Shown here in pieces: positions 24,801 to 32,083 of a stretch of DNA of 64,000 nt (the stretch's first letter is position 1; each line of letters starts with the position of its first letter). Position numbers and translations under genes: made by a program. Source of the DNA: Vigna angularis (taxonomy: Eukaryota; Streptophyta; Magnoliopsida; Fabales; Fabaceae); assembly GCF_016808095.1 (NCBI RefSeq), contig NC_068975.1, positions 5,633,501 to 5,697,500 on the forward strand. The letters are read 5' to 3'. The notes under the pieces were generated by a model that saw only the letters and a list, made by a program, of their open reading frames with translations, had not been told where the DNA came from and did not search any database.

Positions 24801-27800
24801 GTGGATTACCAAAGGTCAAATGAAAAGACATGATTATATCCATGTGTTTGCTTTATCACATGTGTATACTGCAATGGAGGTAGCACAATTATTTGTCAGA
24901 GAAAGTGTTAAACTTCATTGTTTTCCAATGTCAATAGGTTCTATCTAGGGTCGAGTTTTTCTCAGACAGTTTTAGAAAGAATTGTTTAAACAGGCTGATG
25001 GCAACCCTCTAGGCAAAGGTCCCATCACAATAGGCAAGGTCAAGCAAATTTACGAAGAGTTAACCAAAGAACGTGAAGTCAAGCTCTTCTTTTCTAGGGC
25101 CATCATTGAATAATTTTGGGCTTTGTTTTATGGGCCTAATAGTGTAGGATTTTAATTTGGACCTTGTATTTTAGGCCAAGTAGAATAGGGTTTTGACCAC
25201 CCAAGTTAACAAATGGCCAAGGCCCAATGTTGACCAAGGTGGGACGTCCACACCATAAGTTGACAAGGAGTCAACATTTTTAGCTAGCTTGGTGGACAAG
25301 AGAGTGGACGGCCTTGACAAGTGTCACCCTCCTATTGGAGAGTTTTTCTTCCTAGTTAGTGGTCACATGTCACTCTAGGAATGGAAAGTATTTTCCATAG
25401 GTAATGGCCACATGTCACCTTCTCATTTGAAAGGATTTTCGTCACTTGTCTCCTTCCTGTTGGAGAGTAAATCTCCTTGCTTCCAAGCTAGCCAAGGTGG
25501 CTCTTTTAGGTTAAAGTTTCTGCCTATTTTGAGACACCTTAGCCTATAAATAGAGGTGTCTCTCCTTCATGTAGTTACCTTTGATTTAGAGTAAAGTTAT
25601 GCTGTCATTTTTGTGTCATACTACTCTTTTAAGGTCACCCCAGGCTAGAGCAACCCAAGTGATCTCCTCCAATCAACTTCCTCCAAGAGTTGGCCTAACC
25701 TCTCATAGAGCATCACTAAACACCTCCTCCTTCACCATAAAACCAACCAAGGCCGAAACACCTAGCCTCTCATCCCATCATCATTCCGCAACCATCATCC
25801 ATTTTGACCACCTCCATGGCTTTCCTTCTAGTTTTGGTTCATCCTAGCTAGGAGATTGCCATCACAGGCGGTAACTAAACTAAAGTATAGCATAGCCTAT
25901 CACCCTCAATCGGATAGTCAAACAAAATTAGTTAACCATTGCATTGAGACATATTTAGGTTGCAAGACAAGTTATTAGCGTAAACAACGGCCTAATTGGT
26001 TACCATGGGCAGAGTTTTGGTTTAGTACCATTTACAATGCCTCTTCTCGAATGACTCCATTTAAAGCACTTTATGGCAAGGACCCTCCTTTACTTTTAAA
26101 AGGCACAACTATCCCTTCCTGAGTGGAAAGTGTAAATTAGTTACAGGTAGAACGAGATGCAATTTTAAAGGAATTAAAAGCCAACTTATAAAAGTGTTCA
26201 AGGTAATAAACACATATGTGAGGTGGTTTACCAAGTTGGCGATTGAGTTTTTTTGAAAATTCTGCTGTACCGTTCTTCATCACTAGCCAAGAAGCTTATT
26301 GAAAAATTGTATCCGCAATTTTATGGTCCTTATGAAATAGTAGAACGCAACGATCAAGTTGCTTATAAGCCGCAACTTCCTCCGCTTCTCAACCATTACC
26401 TCCAATGCTTTCGGAAGATTACATTTTAGAAGTAACTTCTTGGAAAGTATTGGACACGGATTAATTCGTGTGGTGAGTTGGAAATTCTTAAATGGTACCA
26501 GCTTCCAGAGATAGAAAATAGTTGGGAATCAGCTACTTCTATTGCCAGAGAATTTCCATACTTTCAACTTGGGGACAAGGTAACTCTTGATAGGAAGGGT
26601 ATTTATAGGTTTAGTTTTGTATATAAGAGACGGAATAAATAACTTGTGTGCCAGCAGTATCTGAACTATTTAAATAGTTCAGGGACAATTTTGAAGGGAA
26701 GGGGGAAAAACTTTGTAATTGGAGTGAAGAGAGTGGGGTTCTGTCGAATAACCTCGGTAGATAACAATTGTAAGTCTTTGAGTCCGTGTTATTCCTGAGG
26801 CAGTGGCAGGATATAATAATAAAGATTACCAAGATTAGTGTATTTCATCTTGTTTTGAATACTAGTTCTATTAGTGGTGTTAGTTGGTTTATGCAAAACC
26901 CTTGTATTGATAATTGGAATGTTATCATCTCTGCATCTTAAGATACCTCAAAAAGGCTCTAGGACAAGGTTTGTTGGTTGAAGATCAAGGGCATACCCAA
27001 ATTTTTGTGTATTGTGATGTTGATTGGGCAACATTTTCTATCAGTAGATGCTCCTCTTCAGGCTATTGGAGGCAACATTATTTGTTGAAAAATCAAGAAA
27101 CAAAATATGGTTGCCTGATCTAGTGCTGCAACTGAATATAGGATAGTGGCATCTCTTGCTTGTGAACTTGTGTGGGTGAAACAATTTCTTCAAGAATGAA
27201 AGTTCTATGAGATCCAACAAATGAAGATGTATTGTGATAATTAAGTAGCTCTCCACATTGCCTCTAACCCTGTATTCAATGGGAGGACCAAACAAATAGA
27301 ACTTGGTTGTTATTTTTATTCAAGAAACGATGTGGTCCAAAGAAGTTTGTACTAAGTTTGTTGAATCCAATAATCAACTAGCATGTGTTAACAAAATCTG
27401 TAAGAGGACCTCATATTCAATTTATATGTTTCAATCTTGGCACATTCAATATGCCTGCTCCAACTTAAGGGAGAGTGTTAGAATAATTTATCTTGATTAT
27501 ATAACTTAACTTGTTTATTTAGGTCAAGTGGTCTGCCCGAATTAATTACAATATCCTATTGTATATTCTCAACTATATGTTAACCTGAATCAACATGCAA
27601 CATATCTCTACTATTTGATGGTATTGTTACTAAATCTTTCGCAGGTTTTGTTAGCACGCGGACTGCAACTTGAGAGAACCAGTAAAGTTGCTAATGTTCA
27701 GTACTTGGAGGTATACTTCTCTCTTAAAAGCTGGTTGTTCTTTTTTTTCTTTTTCTGATTTGACTGTGAACAACTAAGTTTCTACATTTTTTACATCCTA

Positions 27801-28721
27801 ATTAAATTTTATCCTAACTAAATTTTTAAAACTTAGTTAGGATATCAAAAATGTAGAAACTTATTATATATATTTATATATAAGACACACACACACATAT
27901 ATATTGGTCGGGTTTCTCAATCTGCCTAACCGTAGCAAGTCATCCCACTCCGTCCCATTTTAGACTGGCCAACAATGTGTCGGACTAGCTCATTTTCCAC
28001 CCTTATTTGCATAGAGATTCCTTCATGTCCAAGATGGATTTGTATCCCTCAATGTTAAGTTTGCCCAAAAATTACTTAAAAAGGCCTGTGCAATATTTGG
28101 CTCTTGAATACGGAAGACCGCAAAAAAGTGCATTTTCCACATACCAAATTATTTGAAGGAAAATGGTTGCGTTAGTGCATATATTCTTTCCATTCTTAGT
28201 TTTTAGGATATTTTACTTGGATCAATACTAAATAAGTCATAATCATACTCAAACCGGTATTGAGATGTTGGTTTTTGAACAACTGTTTTAGACACCTTAA
28301 CCATTAGAGACCCTTCAGTGTTATTAGTAAGCTCTATTGTACGTGATCCAATACATTTAGTCTCTTCCTGGTTAAACATGATTAAACTTTTTTCTATGGT
28401 AGTCATCTTACCAATGGTTTATGCCTTGATATCAGATGATGATATTATTTTTTTGCTGTCATGTGCCATGTACCAAATCCTGTGCACCAGTGTCACTTGG
28501 CAATTTACATGTTAATGGTTTTGTGAAGTATTTCCTTTTGATCCTTGAATTGGAGGATAATACAGACCAACATTTCTGTGTTTCAGGCAGGCCTAAGGCA
28601 ATTATGCAGCCTTGCTCTGACAAGATTGGCTCCATCCTTTGATCGCCTCGTTGGTGTTTCACTTATTGTTATCTCTGTGTGTTGCACCATGTATATAGGA
28701 CCTGAAAAGGAGACGGAATGA
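740..28721 (+). CDS. EamA/DMT-superfamily transporter gene, 3' half (four exons, giant TE-filled introns)
   Basis: I recognise four exons by splice sites, matching phase and continuous protein sense: 740-806, 10053-10124, 27645-27710 and 28587-28721. Exon 1 opens with the last base of a split codon. The other junctions fall between codons. The conceptual product is 112 residues, hydrophobic, with segments such as [37 protein letters not shown] and [20 protein letters not shown], ending in EKETE and a TGA stop. This matches the last three to four membrane helices of the plant EamA (drug/metabolite transporter, SLC35G-like) family, which are integral membrane solute carriers; the substrate cannot be told. 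Upstream exons lie left of the window. Introns are 9246, 17520 and 876 bp. The first two are made mostly of retrotransposons in sense orientation. All four exons lack stops and have GT/AG borders, so the gene looks intact here, though splicing across such introns is inferred. Confidence 0.82.
925..1114 (+). repeat. LTR of copia-II family
   Basis: It is visibly homologous along its full length to the LTRs at 17661-17857 and 24613-24800, with shared blocks such as CTTTAGAATCTTCCTAATTA and GAGAATGTATTTTT. It ends in CT rather than CA. Confidence 0.8.
1256..1375 (+). repeat. TRIM LTR (120 bp)
   Basis: TG...CA bounded, with TGTTGGAAGTCTCACATCGA at the start and GTCCACTTCTTAACA at the end. It is preceded by a purine-rich polypurine tract. 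The reverse-strand homologue is 15971-16088. Confidence 0.78.
1381..2059. other. Intron sequence with a short tandem duplication at 1957-2059
   Basis: No gene seen. A segment of about 60 bp (TGTTTCAAGCTCTAAA...GAGAATTACAAGAGG) occurs twice, near 1957 and 2018. Copia I landed inside the second copy: the sequence GAGGAGGAGATTRCTATTT follows the first copy and also resumes after copia I at 6844. Confidence 0.55.
2065..2280 (+). repeat. Copia I 5' LTR
   Basis: It starts TGTCAAAATATATTTTAGG and ends TCCTAAATTTAAGA. A TATA-like stretch CTTGTATATATATG near 2211 is the likely promoter. Confidence 0.9.
2563..3294 (+). pseudogene. Copia I gag region
   Basis: An open stretch of 243 codons with the plant copia gag (UBN2-type) layout: an early tryptophan-rich segment ([11 protein letters not shown]), the [12 protein letters not shown] motif, the long helical region around [20 protein letters not shown], and the [19 protein letters not shown] segment. 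No zinc knuckle is preserved downstream. The N-terminus appears to start upstream (near 2434), where a stop interrupts it. The role in the family is assembly of the virus-like particle in the cytoplasm. It is non-functional here because the parent polyprotein is broken. Confidence 0.8.
3321..3758 (+). pseudogene. Copia I protease region
   Basis: The reading frame carries the retropepsin site context [13 protein letters not shown]. The family has D-S-G at the catalytic aspartate. Here the glycine codon reads GAA (3432-3434), so the active site is lost. The downstream [17 protein letters not shown] and [20 protein letters not shown] are typical of copia protease to GAG-pre-integrase. The frame degrades after about 3650. 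Confidence 0.8.
3800..4500 (+). pseudogene. Copia I integrase region
   Basis: In changing frames the sequence shows the GAG-pre-integrase zinc motif (HCRLGHPSF..., then C..C near 3910). The integrase core follows, with the SDNAKDYF block (second catalytic Asp, about 4173) and the [17 protein letters not shown] block (catalytic Glu, about 4266-4315). Several stops and frameshifts interrupt it, including a TAA at 4320. Confidence 0.78.
4825..6127 (+). pseudogene. Copia I reverse transcriptase region
   Basis: Frames 4825-5433, 5421-5624 and 5771-6127 together hold the RVT_2 domain. Visible landmarks are the block [30 protein letters not shown], the [18 protein letters not shown] block, and the catalytic [13 protein letters not shown] motif near 5772. 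The region is split by a frameshift at about 5425 and further breaks near 5625-5770. Confidence 0.85.
6128..6600 (+). pseudogene. Copia I RNase H region
   Basis: It reads the copia RNase H blocks YTDADYAG (about 6261), [20 protein letters not shown] and [14 protein letters not shown], with interrupting stops. It then reads the C-terminal [20 protein letters not shown] and [14 protein letters not shown] up to the polypurine tract. Confidence 0.8.
6612..6843 (+). repeat. Copia I 3' LTR
   Basis: This is a direct repeat of 2065-2280, slightly longer (232 against 216 bp) through a small internal insertion around 6680-6700, with several base differences. It is therefore not a very recent insertion. 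Confidence 0.9.
6849..7138. other. Intron sequence between retroelements
   Basis: AT-rich, with no gene or element that I can recognise. Confidence 0.4.
7139..8302 (+). mobile_element. Copia remnant: copia-II-family 5' LTR and leader joined to the 3' end of a different copia
   Basis: Bases 7139-7318 resemble the copia-II LTR (TGTTGTAATTAGAGG start). The PBS-like TGGTGTCAGAACTCC and the leader CCTGATCTTGGGAACTCTC follow at 7319. From about 7700 the sequence reads a decayed RNase H ([15 protein letters not shown]) and a C-terminal block ending [17 protein letters not shown]. An AACAGGAGAGGGAG purine tract comes next. Last is an unrelated 208-bp LTR, 8095-8302 (TGTTAGATGT to ATATATCTAACA). No matching target duplication was found (GATTG against ATAAT), so deletion or recombination joined the halves. 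Confidence 0.6.
8095..8302 (+). repeat. Copia-type LTR (208 bp) with TATA-like and long terminal inverted bases
   Basis: It starts TGTTAGATGTATCTTATAT and ends GATAATATATCTAACA, so its ends are imperfect inverted repeats. A purine tract precedes it. Its last 30 bp recur within the tandem array that follows. Confidence 0.65.
8303..8810. repeat. Tandem array, three units of about 180 bp, with TG microsatellite
   Basis: The block AATGCTATARTACACTGTAT, then TATGTGTGTG, TTTAATACACAAGTA and GGCCAACCTTAAATAGGC occurs three times, starting near 8303, 8485 and 8661. The period is about 182 then 176 bp. Units 1 and 2 are separated by GATAAAGATAATATATCTAA, the LTR end seen at 8274-8302, so the array has amplified part of that LTR terminus with its flank. 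Confidence 0.8.
8811..10052. other. Remainder of intron A
   Basis: No coding sequence seen. Around 9630-9790 the DNA is rich in AATAAGC / GCTTATT inverted motifs and ends CTTATTTTAAGTTTAAACAAAC-like. This resembles a decayed MITE, but its borders could not be fixed. Confidence 0.4.
10053..10124 (+). CDS. DMT transporter exon (second in window)
   Basis: The acceptor is ccttttgcag ending at 10052 and the donor is gtgaaa at 10125. The 24 codons read [20 protein letters not shown] then FFAE, a membrane helix preceded by the loop typical of the EamA repeat. Phase 0 on both sides. Confidence 0.82.
10125..10769. other. Intron B, left part, with short direct repeat
   Basis: The phrase CTACTAACATATTGTCTTTT occurs at about 10200 and 10269, a small tandem duplication. 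Nothing else is recognisable before gypsy III. Confidence 0.45.
10770..11105 (+). repeat. Gypsy III 5' LTR
   Basis: Direct repeat of 15614-15952. The TATA box is in GCCTATATAAGAGGCTGG near 10888. Confidence 0.9.
11141..11822 (+). pseudogene. Gypsy III gag region
   Basis: An N-terminal coiled-coil-like stretch ([20 protein letters not shown]) is followed, after a frameshift near 11330-11400, by the gag core: [45 protein letters not shown]. After a stop at 11583 comes [19 protein letters not shown]. The order and spacing are those of plant gypsy gag. Confidence 0.8.
12014..12780 (+). pseudogene. Gypsy III zinc knuckle and protease region
   Basis: The knuckle reads [17 protein letters not shown], so the last cysteine of CCHC is missing. 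The protease site [12 protein letters not shown] (near 12366) keeps the D-S-G triad. The frame shifts near 12460-12490, and [19 protein letters not shown] continues in another frame to 12780. Confidence 0.8.
12817..13600 (+). pseudogene. Gypsy III reverse transcriptase region
   Basis: In broken frames it reads [20 protein letters not shown], then [19 protein letters not shown], then the palm with [14 protein letters not shown] (the family's F-x-D-D motif has changed to FYDI) and [19 protein letters not shown]. There are stops at about 13000 and 13183. Because one catalytic Asp of the motif appears substituted, the enzyme would be inactive even without the stops. Confidence 0.78.
13690..14215 (+). 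pseudogene. Gypsy III RNase H region
   Basis: It reads [20 protein letters not shown] (RNase H catalytic Asp context), [31 protein letters not shown]. After a frameshift near 14030 it reads [10 protein letters not shown]...[10 protein letters not shown], the end of the RNase H/connection domain. Confidence 0.82.
14220..15360 (+). pseudogene. Gypsy III integrase region
   Basis: The sequence holds an HHCC-type zinc-binding end ([11 protein letters not shown]), the catalytic-core blocks [20 protein letters not shown] and [17 protein letters not shown] before a TGA at 14741-14743, then [20 protein letters not shown] and the C-terminal [20 protein letters not shown]. No clear chromodomain is visible after it. 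Confidence 0.82.
15614..15952 (+). repeat. Gypsy III 3' LTR
   Basis: TG...CA bounded and matches 10770-11105 with scattered substitutions. It is followed by the GCAAG target-site copy. Confidence 0.9.
16183..16677 (-). pseudogene. Copia gag fragment ending in the TRIM primer-binding site
   Basis: The 164-codon frame starts at an ATG ([11 protein letters not shown]) and shows gag blocks [16 protein letters not shown], then [19 protein letters not shown], then [20 protein letters not shown]. The last codons run straight into TGGTATCAGAGCC of the TRIM and stop by chance at 16183. Family role: capsid-like protein. It is truncated and unlikely to function. Confidence 0.75.
16868..17131 (-). repeat. 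Copia LTR containing four 35-bp tandem repeats
   Basis: TG...CA bounded on the minus strand. Between 16945 and 17084 a 35-bp unit beginning GATAAATAGGGTAACCCT occurs four times with few differences. A TATA-like stretch lies near 16925-16935. Confidence 0.68.
17160..17310 (-). repeat. Decayed TRIM LTR/interior fragment
   Basis: The phrases AAGTGGGTTTAAGCC, CTTACAAGGTGAGGTTT and GCCCGATAGCGG match the reverse-strand TRIM at 15971-16200 with many changes, so this is an older second copy. Confidence 0.6.
17661..17857 (+). repeat. Copia II 5' LTR
   Basis: Near-identical to 24613-24800 and preceded by GTGGA. Confidence 0.92.
18142..18328 (-). repeat. Inverted LTR of the copia-II family inside copia II
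   Basis: The reverse complement matches the copia II LTR over its whole length (TGTTGTAATTTGAGATAATA start). It is followed on the + strand by CTTCCCCTCAAG, the reverse of the family's polypurine tract. So a second element, inserted or recombined head-on, begins here with its 3' end. Confidence 0.82.
18600..18960. repeat. Degenerate minisatellite, units about 35-55 bp
   Basis: The phrase CAACAAACCTNNAGGGACTT, then AACTGCCCTGAACAG, recurs about nine times with varying spacing. It lies in the interior of the inverted copia-II-family fragment and has no long open frame. Confidence 0.75.
18961..20340. other. Scrambled leader/gag-side interior of copia II
   Basis: A locally GC-rich stretch (19360-19900), with GCCGCC/GGCGGC-type motifs in both orientations, resembles the family leader (17858-18130) in reverse. 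No convincing gag domain is left and short open frames here look accidental. From about 19950 weak gag-like coding resumes towards the protease. Confidence 0.5.
20357..20626 (+). pseudogene. Copia II protease region
   Basis: The frame contains [19 protein letters not shown], so the catalytic D-S-G is intact. It is preceded by a gag tail with a helix [16 protein letters not shown] frameshift near 20575 follows, after which [20 protein letters not shown] continues out of frame. Confidence 0.85.
20794..21206 (+). pseudogene. Copia II GAG-pre-integrase region with 117-bp duplication
   Basis: The zinc-binding block [20 protein letters not shown] and then [12 protein letters not shown] is readable from 20994. 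The first half is present twice: 20860-20976 and 20977-21093 are a head-to-tail duplication with only about one difference. A stop at 21207-21209 ends this frame. Confidence 0.85.
21207..21903 (+). pseudogene. Copia II integrase core
   Basis: It shows [11 protein letters not shown] (first Asp region, about 21260), [12 protein letters not shown] (second Asp, about 21380), and [20 protein letters not shown] (catalytic Glu, about 21500). Then come the conserved [11 protein letters not shown] and [20 protein letters not shown] with [18 protein letters not shown]. There are stops at about 21257 and 21371 and a stop at 21901. Confidence 0.88.
21951..23147 (+). pseudogene. Copia II reverse transcriptase
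   Basis: The RVT_2 domain is nearly complete: [60 protein letters not shown], then a stop TAA at 22737-22739. It resumes with [20 protein letters not shown], the catalytic [13 protein letters not shown] (about 22860) and [20 protein letters not shown]. Apart from that stop and the TAA ending at 23147, the frame is well kept, so this part decayed late. Confidence 0.9.
23160..23865 (+). pseudogene. Copia II RNase H
   Basis: Blocks [60 protein letters not shown] and [20 protein letters not shown] are in order. Stops occur near 23224 and 23436. At 23786 the solo LTR interrupts the last few codons, which resume at 24574. Confidence 0.88.
23786..24568 (-). mobile_element. Solo LTR, 783 bp, inserted in copia II
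   Basis: It begins TGATGGAAGC and ends TTCCATCA, so the ends form an 8-bp inverted repeat. It is flanked by CAAGT at 23781-23785 and 24569-24573. On the minus strand it carries a TATA box (CACCTATAAATAAGAGGG region, about 24055-24080) and a downstream T-rich segment, as expected of U3-R-U5. Related copies are at 32137-32910 (+ strand) and 60400-60775. Confidence 0.85.
24613..24800 (+). repeat. Copia II 3' LTR
   Basis: Differs from the 5' LTR by a few bases and a small deletion near CCTAGTTT. It is followed by GTGGA. Confidence 0.92.
24996..25864 (+). mobile_element. Solo LTR or small LTR element, 869 bp, inserted in gypsy IV
   Basis: It starts TGATGGCAAC and ends TTGCCATCA, an inverted terminal repeat. 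The flanks are CAGGC at 24991-24995 and 25865-25869. A TATA box CCTATAAATAGAGG lies near 25543. No PBS, polypurine tract or coding domain was seen inside, so solo LTR is preferred. A small open frame at 25599-25847 downstream of the TATA box has no recognisable domain. Confidence 0.82.
26641..26880. other. Sequence after gypsy IV, possibly its LTR remnant
   Basis: A purine-rich GGGAAGGGGGAAAAAC tract at about 26697 and LTR-like AT-rich DNA follow. No second LTR copy is available to prove it. Confidence 0.35.
26885..27490 (+). pseudogene. Copia RNase H fragment (3' end of a lost element)
   Basis: In shifting frames the sequence reads [35 protein letters not shown] and the [24 protein letters not shown] block. 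It then reads the terminal [12 protein letters not shown]. It ends GGGAGAGTGTTAGAATAATT (about 27468-27490), a polypurine tract followed by an LTR start. Everything upstream of RNase H is missing. Confidence 0.72.
27645..27710 (+). CDS. DMT transporter exon (third in window)
   Basis: The acceptor is tttcgcag ending at 27644 and the donor is gtatac at 27711. The 22 codons read [20 protein letters not shown] then LE. The LLARGLQLE...KVA...YLE pattern is the strongest family signature in this gene. Phase 0 on both sides. Confidence 0.85.
27776..27862. repeat. Imperfect inverted repeat (hairpin), 87 bp
   Basis: The left arm AAGTTTCTACATTTTT... is mirrored by ...AAAAATGTAGAAACTT. About 23 of 26 arm bases pair, with a loop of about 35 bp. 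It lies in the last intron of the DMT gene, between two exons only 876 bp apart. A small foldback MITE is likely. Confidence 0.7.
28587..28721 (+). CDS. DMT transporter last exon with stop
   Basis: The acceptor is gtgtttcag ending at 28586. Forty-four codons and TGA at 28719-28721 encode the last amphipathic segment ([20 protein letters not shown]), the final helix [17 protein letters not shown] and a charged tail GPEKETE. An alternative acceptor four bases downstream would break the frame. Confidence 0.83.
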   Translation, partial: AGLRQLCSLALTRLAPSFDRLVGVSLIVISVCCTMYIGPEKETE

Positions 28722-29830
28722 TATAGATTTGAGCGATGTAGTTGTGCAGCTTATATGACGTTATTATCATTTGTTATATTGAACTTGTTTATATAAAGTC
28801 TAGTCTTAATTGGTGTATTTTAACTCTTTATCCGTCTCTGTTTGTTCTTATTTTAGCTGCTTCAGTCTTCAGATTATGGCATTAATTGTTTTTAATCAAA
28901 AGTTTTAACTTCAGATTATCAGTTTTAAAAACCCGAATTCAAGTAAATTGTACCGATTTCTGTAAAAACTATCCCTAATATAAATAAGCATATTATGAAA
29001 CCATCAAATAGATTTTTTCTCAATCAAATCCCGATTTGCCAAAGCATTGACGTATCGGTTACCTATCTGAAAATATGAACAACTCTAAGATCCATATTTG
29101 AAAAAAAAAGTTGAAGCATGTAACCCCTTTTTCTTTTAAATTCCATCGAACAATGAGGCTTACTAAAAGTTTGTCTACAAAGACTCACTCCCATTCTAAC
29201 CATAACCTGTTCAAACCTATAAATTCTGCGAGTTGAATTAGCAAAATAGGCACCATCAATTTTAAATCCAATATTTTTTCAATGTCATCATAGGCTATTA
29301 CAAGTGTAACACGTTCTCCGAGCTTTTGAAATGCTATTAGTATGAAAAATCCAATGCATTCTCCTTGTGACGTTCTTAAAATACTAAAACTAGAATGTCA
29401 AACTTTTCTTTAAAAATTCCATCAATTTTACATTTAATAAGATCTATTGGAATAACTTGCCAACTTCCAATACTATGTGATTTTCGAATATTCAAATTGA
29501 CATTTAAATATTTTAAAATAGAAAAATTAAAGACTATATGTATTTCATTATTCCCTATTAAATAGAAACTGACAGTAACTAAAGACTTAATCATAGTAAA
29601 GGTTTGCTGGATAGCTAAACAAATGCTTTCAAATTCCTTTAATTGAGCTTTCGAATGTTTGCAAATCTAGCTGCTAAATTATAAAGCATATGGTTGACAC
29701 CTAAACAAATCACTTTTGGATAGAACCATAACATCTTTTGGAGCAAGGTTCGGAAGACTTTCTCTCTTTCAATGCTCACACCGTTGTAATAACAAATTCG
29801 AGATACTAACAAGGCATAAGGGAGGTAATG
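28722..29830. other. 3' flank of the DMT gene
   Basis: AT-rich, with no coding sequence recognised. The gene's 3' UTR must start here. No polyadenylation signal stands out clearly. Confidence 0.45.
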
Positions 29831-29834
29831 TACA

Positions 29835-29909
29835 TGGATTCCGTTAGTAATGGCGAGCGGACACTGAAGATGCTTTTATCGAGATCTCAGGTTAGGTGGG
29901 ATAACCTGT

Positions 29910-29940
<31 letters not shown>

Positions 29941-30253
29941 GAAACTAACAAGGATTCCCTTACAAACGGCAAGCGAACTAGGAATAACCCACCATGAGAA
30001 TTGGTCGCTTCTGGCATTCGAATTATAGTCTGAAGAACCGTCCTCAATCGTGGATCGGGCCCACGTTCCCTCGAACGAGCCGCTAGAGAGAGTCAGAGCC
30101 CTGTTGTGTCTGGACCTTGTCACACCATGAGGTGCTATCGACAAGTCGGGTTGTTTGCAAATGCAGCTCCAATCGGACAGTAAATTTCGTCCAAGGCTAA
30201 ATACTAGTAAGAGACCAAAAACGAACAAGTACCGCGAGGGAAAGATGAAAAAA

Positions 30254-30287
<34 letters not shown>

Positions 30288-32045
30288 ATAGGACGGGAAG
30301 CAAATGGGGTCGGTGATGTGTCTCGGTCGGATGTAGAATGGTGATAACCGGTCTACCGATTGACTTGAGACATTAACCAACACGGATTATAATGGTAGCC
30401 CAATCCCGGCTTATTGAAATGGTCATCGAGACGTCATTGTCGCGATTGTGGAGGGTAGCTCGCCTCAATCGTGTCTTGGCACCTATGTGTTGTGGGCCTC
30501 AACTTATGGGCTTCTCATTCGACCCGTCTTGAAACACGGATCAAGGAGTCTGACATGTGAGTGAGTCAACGGGAGAGTAAACACGTAAGACGCAAGGAAA
30601 TTGATTGGTGGGATCCCATTGTGGGTTGCATCGTCGATCGACCCTAATCTTCTGCGACGGGTTCGAGTGAGAGCATACCTGTTTGAACCTTAAAGATTAT
30701 GAACTATGACTGAGCGGGGGGAAGCCAGAGGAAACTATGATGGAGACCCGCAACGTAACTAACGTGCAAATCCTTCGTCCGACTTAGGTATACGAGTGAA
30801 AAACTAATCCAACATTCTAGTAGCTGGTTCCCTCCAAAGTTTCCCACAGGATAGCTAGGGCCCACGAGCGAGTTCTATCTAGTAAAGCCAATTATTAGAA
30901 GCATCGAGGGCGCAACACCCTCGACGTACTTTTAAAATTTAAATAGGTAGGACGGTGCAACTGCTCTATTGAGTCGTGCCATGGAATCGAGAGCTCCAAG
31001 TGGGCCATTTTTGGTAAGCAAAACTAGCGATGTGGGATGAACCAAAAGTTTGGTTACGATGGTCAACTACGCACTAACCTAAACCCCACAAAGGGTGTTA
31101 GTCGATTAAGGCAACATGATGGTGGTCATGGAAGTCAAAATTTGGTAAGGAGTGTGTAAGAACTCACCTGCCGAATCTACTAGCCCCAATGGATGGCGCT
31201 AAAGCGCACAACCTATACTTGACCGTCAGGATAAGGACCCACTATTGATGAGTAGGATTGTGCGACAATCGCTTCAAAATACAAAGCGTGAGAATAGAAG
31301 GGTTTCGTGTGAACAACACTTGCACATGGGTTAATCGATCCTAAGAGACGGGTGAAGTCGGTCTGATAACGCTTTCAACATGTACTCTGAAAGGGAATTA
31401 GGTTAAAATTCCTAAAAGGAGATGTGGCAACTGACAACAACATTAGGGAGTCCGAAGACAACAAAGGGGGCCCTAGAAACAATTATCTTTTTTATTTAAC
31501 AGCCTGCCTACCCTACAAACGGCTCAACTAGTGGTAGGGTTCAGCGGTTGGAAGAGCATCGCATGTTGAGTGGTTTCTCGTGCGCCCCCGATGGCCTTTT
31601 AAAATCTGAAGGACCGAATGCCTCCCACGCTGGATCGTACTCGCATCAGGTCTCTAAGGAGAACAACCTATGGTCGATGGAACAATGTAAGCAAGGGAAG
31701 TCGGTAAAATGGATCTGTAACCTTAGGAAGAGGATTACCTCTAAGGGTTGGGCATGGGGGTCCCAGTCTCAAACCTTTTGGCTGTCGATGGACAGCTCGA
31801 GCTGCTCCCACAGTGAGAGCGGGTCATCGCAGGCCGGTCGACGGATGGATATGGAACGAGTCCTTCGAGGCCTCTTCCCTAGGCTTCAAACAGTCGACTC
31901 AGAACTAGTATGAATAAGGGGAATTCGACTGATTTATTAAAACAAAGCATTGTGATGGTCCTTGCAGATGTTCAAGCAATGTGATTTATGCCTAGTGCTC
32001 TGAATGTCAAAGTGAAGAAATTCAACCAAGCTTAGGTAAACAACA

Positions 32046-32083
<38 letters not shown>

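Larger units (their letters stand above)
17317..26640 (+). mobile_element. Gypsy IV: old, truncated Ty3/gypsy, split by two later insertions
   Basis: Gypsy-type coding sense occurs in three segments: 17317-17660 (RNase [15 protein letters not shown] and the integrase start), 24801-24995 (integrase core, GLPKVK... to the second catalytic block), and 25865 to about 26640 (AYHPQSD..., integrase C-terminus, [11 protein letters not shown]). Copia II occupies 17661-24800 and a solo LTR 24996-25864. Removing both, with their target duplications GTGGA and CAGGC, rejoins the gypsy sequence. No 5' LTR, gag or RT is visible, so it is 5'-truncated. Many stops show that it is the oldest layer here. Confidence 0.85.

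Noticed and set aside
25599..25847. 82-codon frame downstream of a TATA box in the 869-bp solo LTR
   Set aside because: It is low-complexity, serine/histidine-rich, has no domain and lies within an LTR. Kept only as a note in the LTR entry.
31548..31913. 121-codon open frame
   Set aside because: It lies entirely inside the 25S rRNA pseudogene. The conserved RNA sequence explains it.
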